The notes under the pieces were generated by a model, which worked only from the letters and a program-made list of their open reading frames with translations, had not been told where the DNA came from and ran no database searches. Shown here in pieces: positions 62,993 to 64,000 of a stretch of DNA of 64,000 nt (positions are counted from its first letter, which is position 1; the number at the start of each line of letters is the position of its first letter). Location: contig OZ037766.1 in the NCBI GenBank assembly GCA_964035545.1, forward strand, positions 19,953,767 through 20,017,766, written 5' to 3'. The translations under genes and the position numbers were made by a program. The stretch is from Bugula neritina. Taxonomy: Eukaryota > Bryozoa > Gymnolaemata > Cheilostomatida > Bugulidae.

Positions 62993-64000
62993 GACAATTA
63001 TCTGAACATAGATTGTAGTACAAACATCTTTTCATCTCAAGCTCCTCTCTTTTTTGCCTATTGATTCTTTTTTTCTCTATATTTTCTGCATTTAACAACA
63101 TCTTTTCAAAATTATTTGATAGTGATGAAGATGTTGAGGAATTTTCCTTATCTGCTTCTTTTTTCTTAAAAGTTTTATCATTTCTTACTTTTTCTGAATT
63201 TCTACAAACAATAAGCCAACAAGCTAAGATTATAGCTGATAGGGAAAATTGGCTTTACTCAATCCTTTCAGAATTAAGGTCCGTTTATACTTTCACAAAT
63301 TTTTCAGCAAAGGTATAAACGCACCATTAAACTTTTTAATATGAAAAACATGCAATGCTGTTGGCCTTCTTCACGTAATATTTACAGCCATAAATATGAT
63401 AATTTGCTCCTAAGGCATTCATGTCATGGTAGTATATGACTGCAGTGGCCATCGTACAACATGAAATCATGTGACATAGCTGAACTAAGAGTTGTAAGTT
63501 ATACATGTATTTTTCCAAGTAAAAGGCTATCCCAGTTTGAAATAATGCCATACGTCACAAAAAATATTGACAATTGTTAATTTTGCATATTTTTGCATTA
63601 TAGAGATCATATTTTAGACATCACTCTCAGTTAATGCTGCTGAACAAGTGTCCAGATATTTACGAAACAAATTGAACATAGAAGTCAGGCTTGCTAAAAG
63701 GTCAACTTACGACGTGTCATTTCCTGACCCTGAAGTAGAGCTATAGTCAATTCCTAGAGTTTTTGATTCAGAATAGCTGCCCTCGGTCGACACCCTGCAA
63801 AGTTATGACAGATTTAAATGACAGCTCAGTTGTGGTGCTTCATTCCAGTATTTTACACACTTCAACAAACTTACCTAGGTTTAAGAGATTTCCTTGATGT
63901 CACTGTAGAGTTTGCTCTGCTAGATATTGTACTACTTTCTGTTGTTCTCTTAGAGACAGACTTTGGAGCGAAAGCTAAACCTACCAACTTTTCAGTGGGG
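41338..64000 (-). CDS. Large protein with three RGS-like regions, RGS22/RGSL1-type (5' end outside window)
   Basis: 34 exons in transcript order: 63875-64000, 63711-63794, 63026-63201, 62680-62765, 61833-61922, 60701-60780, 60251-60312, 59880-59963, 58869-58972, 58651-58764, 58055-58367, 57468-57553, 56549-56693, 56032-56242, 55359-55484, 54737-54777, 54108-54319, 53639-53847, 52643-52865, 52097-52292, 51057-51233, 50487-50597, 50234-50348, 50070-50135, 48303-48490, 47916-47948, 47126-47243, 46174-46240, 45275-45458, 44781-45009, 43836-43974, 42889-43013, 42432-42556, 41338-41504. Phases agree at every junction and the joined frame is open for 1536 codons to TAG at 41338-41340. RGS domains bind G-alpha and speed GTP hydrolysis; RGS22 and RGSL1 have several divergent copies whose GAP activity is doubtful. 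The first 713 residues are a Ser/Lys-rich, mostly disordered region. Confidence 0.82.
42432..45458 (-). CDS. RGS-like domain C with flanking linker (five exons)
   Basis: 45275-45458 gives a basic/aromatic linker ([20 protein letters not shown]). 44781-45009 gives a Ser/Gly linker and then [17 protein letters not shown]. 43836-43974 gives [19 protein letters not shown], the most recognisable RGS core text. 42889-43013 gives [20 protein letters not shown] and FPTLILWKR, and 42432-42556 follows with [13 protein letters not shown]. The domain has an insertion ([13 protein letters not shown]) between alpha-5 and alpha-6 compared with classic RGS proteins. Confidence 0.75.
43121..43321 (-). mobile_element. 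tRNA-derived SINE, copy 2
   Basis: On the minus strand it starts AGCAGCCGTGGTCTAGGGGT (A box) and has a perfect B box GGTTCGAACC (43257-43266), so the pol III promoter looks intact. The body and end match copies 1 and 3 (CATCCAGTCA, ATTGCTTCTGTGCC, TCAGGGGTTCCTCACAGGGA). It lies in an RGS-gene intron, in gene orientation. Confidence 0.85.
46174..48490 (-). CDS. RGS-like domain B (four exons)
   Basis: 48303-48490 encodes [20 protein letters not shown] and [11 protein letters not shown], an RGS N-terminal half. A 33 nt microexon (47916-47948) follows, then 47126-47243 ([20 protein letters not shown]) and 46174-46240 ([15 protein letters not shown]), the C-terminal half. The Trp codon is split across the last junction (TG|G). 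The donor of 47126-47243 lies within the minisatellite. Confidence 0.7.
46678..47150. repeat. 36 bp minisatellite, about 13 units, overlapping an RGS exon and its splice donor
   Basis: Unit starts CTGACACCTACCAGTGATGG and continues TCAATACTATGATATG. A four-unit block (144 bp) is repeated: the variant with TCAATTTTAGGG occurs at 46701 and 46845. The right end (47126-47150) is coding sequence of exon 47126-47243. Read on the minus strand every unit contains CACTGGTAGGT, the donor sequence of that exon. Confidence 0.95.
48491..50069. other. RGS-gene intron without recognised features
   Basis: AT-rich. The flanking exons are both phase 2, so no exon is required here. Confidence 0.5.
52643..53847 (-). 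CDS. RGS-like domain A (two exons)
   Basis: About residues 714-857 of the in-window protein. [20 protein letters not shown] and [11 protein letters not shown] match the alpha-4/5 part of an RGS box; [28 protein letters not shown] and [20 protein letters not shown] match the alpha-6 to alpha-8 part. The first exon ends at a CAG|GTCAAA donor (53639), with the open frame continuing into intron. The second exon seems to use a GC donor (ATG|GCAAGA at 52643), since no in-phase GT is available. Confidence 0.75.
54108..64000 (-). CDS. RGS gene, N-terminal disordered region (17 exons in window)
   Basis: Small exons of 41-313 nt. The peptides are Ser/Thr/Lys-rich ([19 protein letters not shown]), with one predicted coiled-coil crossing exons 63026-63201 and 62680-62765 ([22 protein letters not shown]). 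The longest exon, 58055-58367, contains the most ordered text ([17 protein letters not shown]). The exon 56032-56242 contains [20 protein letters not shown], a possible short helix. No catalytic or binding motif is recognised. The initiator ATG lies beyond 64000. Confidence 0.75.
56822..57112. repeat. GGTGAAGGTA/GGTGAGGGTA-type minisatellite
   Basis: About 290 bp of AGGTGAGGGT and AGGTGAAGGT decamers in irregular order, G-rich on the plus strand, in the intron between exons 57468-57553 and 56549-56693. Confidence 0.95.
57268..57447. repeat. (CA)n with regular CG substitutions
   Basis: ACACACGCACACGC-type variation over 180 bp. Ends only about 20 bp from the splice donor of exon 57468-57553; same intron as the decamer minisatellite. 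Confidence 0.95.
60560..60629. repeat. Perfect 20+20 bp palindrome with outer arms
   Basis: Centre between 60594 and 60595; right arm CAGTAACAGTAGCAGCAACA. Outer pairing ATTGTTAA (60561) with TTAACAAT (60621). Would form a hairpin without loop; in an RGS-gene intron. Confidence 0.85.
60977..61190 (+). mobile_element. tRNA-derived SINE, copy 3
   Basis: AGCTGCCACAGTCTAGAGGT head, B box GAGTTCAAACCCC, body TCATCCAGTCATAATTGCTC and end GGGATAGTGACTATAAGC. Opposite in orientation to the RGS gene whose intron it occupies. Confidence 0.8.
62906..62988. repeat. (TA)n microsatellite
   Basis: About 83 bp of TA dinucleotides between exons 63026-63201 and 62680-62765, ending less than 40 bp from the donor of the former. 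Confidence 0.97.

Noticed and set aside
63061-63318. Plus-strand frame [13 protein letters not shown]...
   Set aside because: It is the antisense of RGS exon 63026-63201, whose minus frame fits the splice phases.

Overview
The window is eukaryotic and almost certainly from an invertebrate animal. It is AT-rich, has short exons with GT-AG introns, carries large microsatellites and tRNA-derived SINEs, and holds a mixture of decayed LINE, Ty3/gypsy, piggyBac and GIY-YIG-type retroelements. I see no prokaryotic organisation, operon or CRISPR array. The host genes are animal signalling families (a CABIT-domain adaptor and a multi-RGS protein). I cannot name the species.

Layout. (1) 0.2-10.8 kb, minus strand: a four-exon CABIT-domain gene of the GAREM/THEMIS kind, with two YxN (Grb2 SH2-type) tyrosines in its tail exons and introns holding a (GTA)n block and a purine-rich repeat. 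(2) 10.8-15.6 kb: intergenic DNA with one SINE and a (TA)n tract. (3) 15.8-24.4 kb: three decayed retrotransposons packed together: a PHD-ORF1 LINE (minus), a GC-rich Ty3/gypsy element (plus) and a second LINE with an FP25K-like ORF1 (minus). The last two are cut off at the same point. (4) 24.5-37.9 kb: a degenerate tandem array of exon-like units (an HIYY-motif exon plus an ankyrin-like exon), broken up by a GIY-YIG-type retroelement fragment, a second Ty3/gypsy element fused in frame to a piggyBac transposase remnant, a 455 bp perfect (CA)n tract and an LTR element. A small multi-exon coding candidate lies inside it (32.4-33.9 kb, minus). (5) 38.1-38.8 kb: three phase-matched plus-strand exons of an unknown gene. 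(6) 40.1-40.9 kb: a near-identical inverted repeat whose arms each contain a hammerhead-ribozyme-like core. (7) 41.3 kb to the window end, minus strand: a large gene for a protein with three RGS-like regions (RGS22/RGSL1 type). I could place 34 exons with fully consistent splice phases; the 5' end lies beyond the window.

The two main host genes both belong to receptor-proximal signalling (Grb2/MAPK-type adaptor, G-protein regulation), but nothing links them functionally. The most unusual observations are a 36 bp minisatellite that contains and repeats the splice donor of an RGS exon, the inverted repeat with ribozyme-like cores, and the exon-duplication array invaded by transposons. Family calls come from reading translated sequence and knowledge of the families; no database search was possible.
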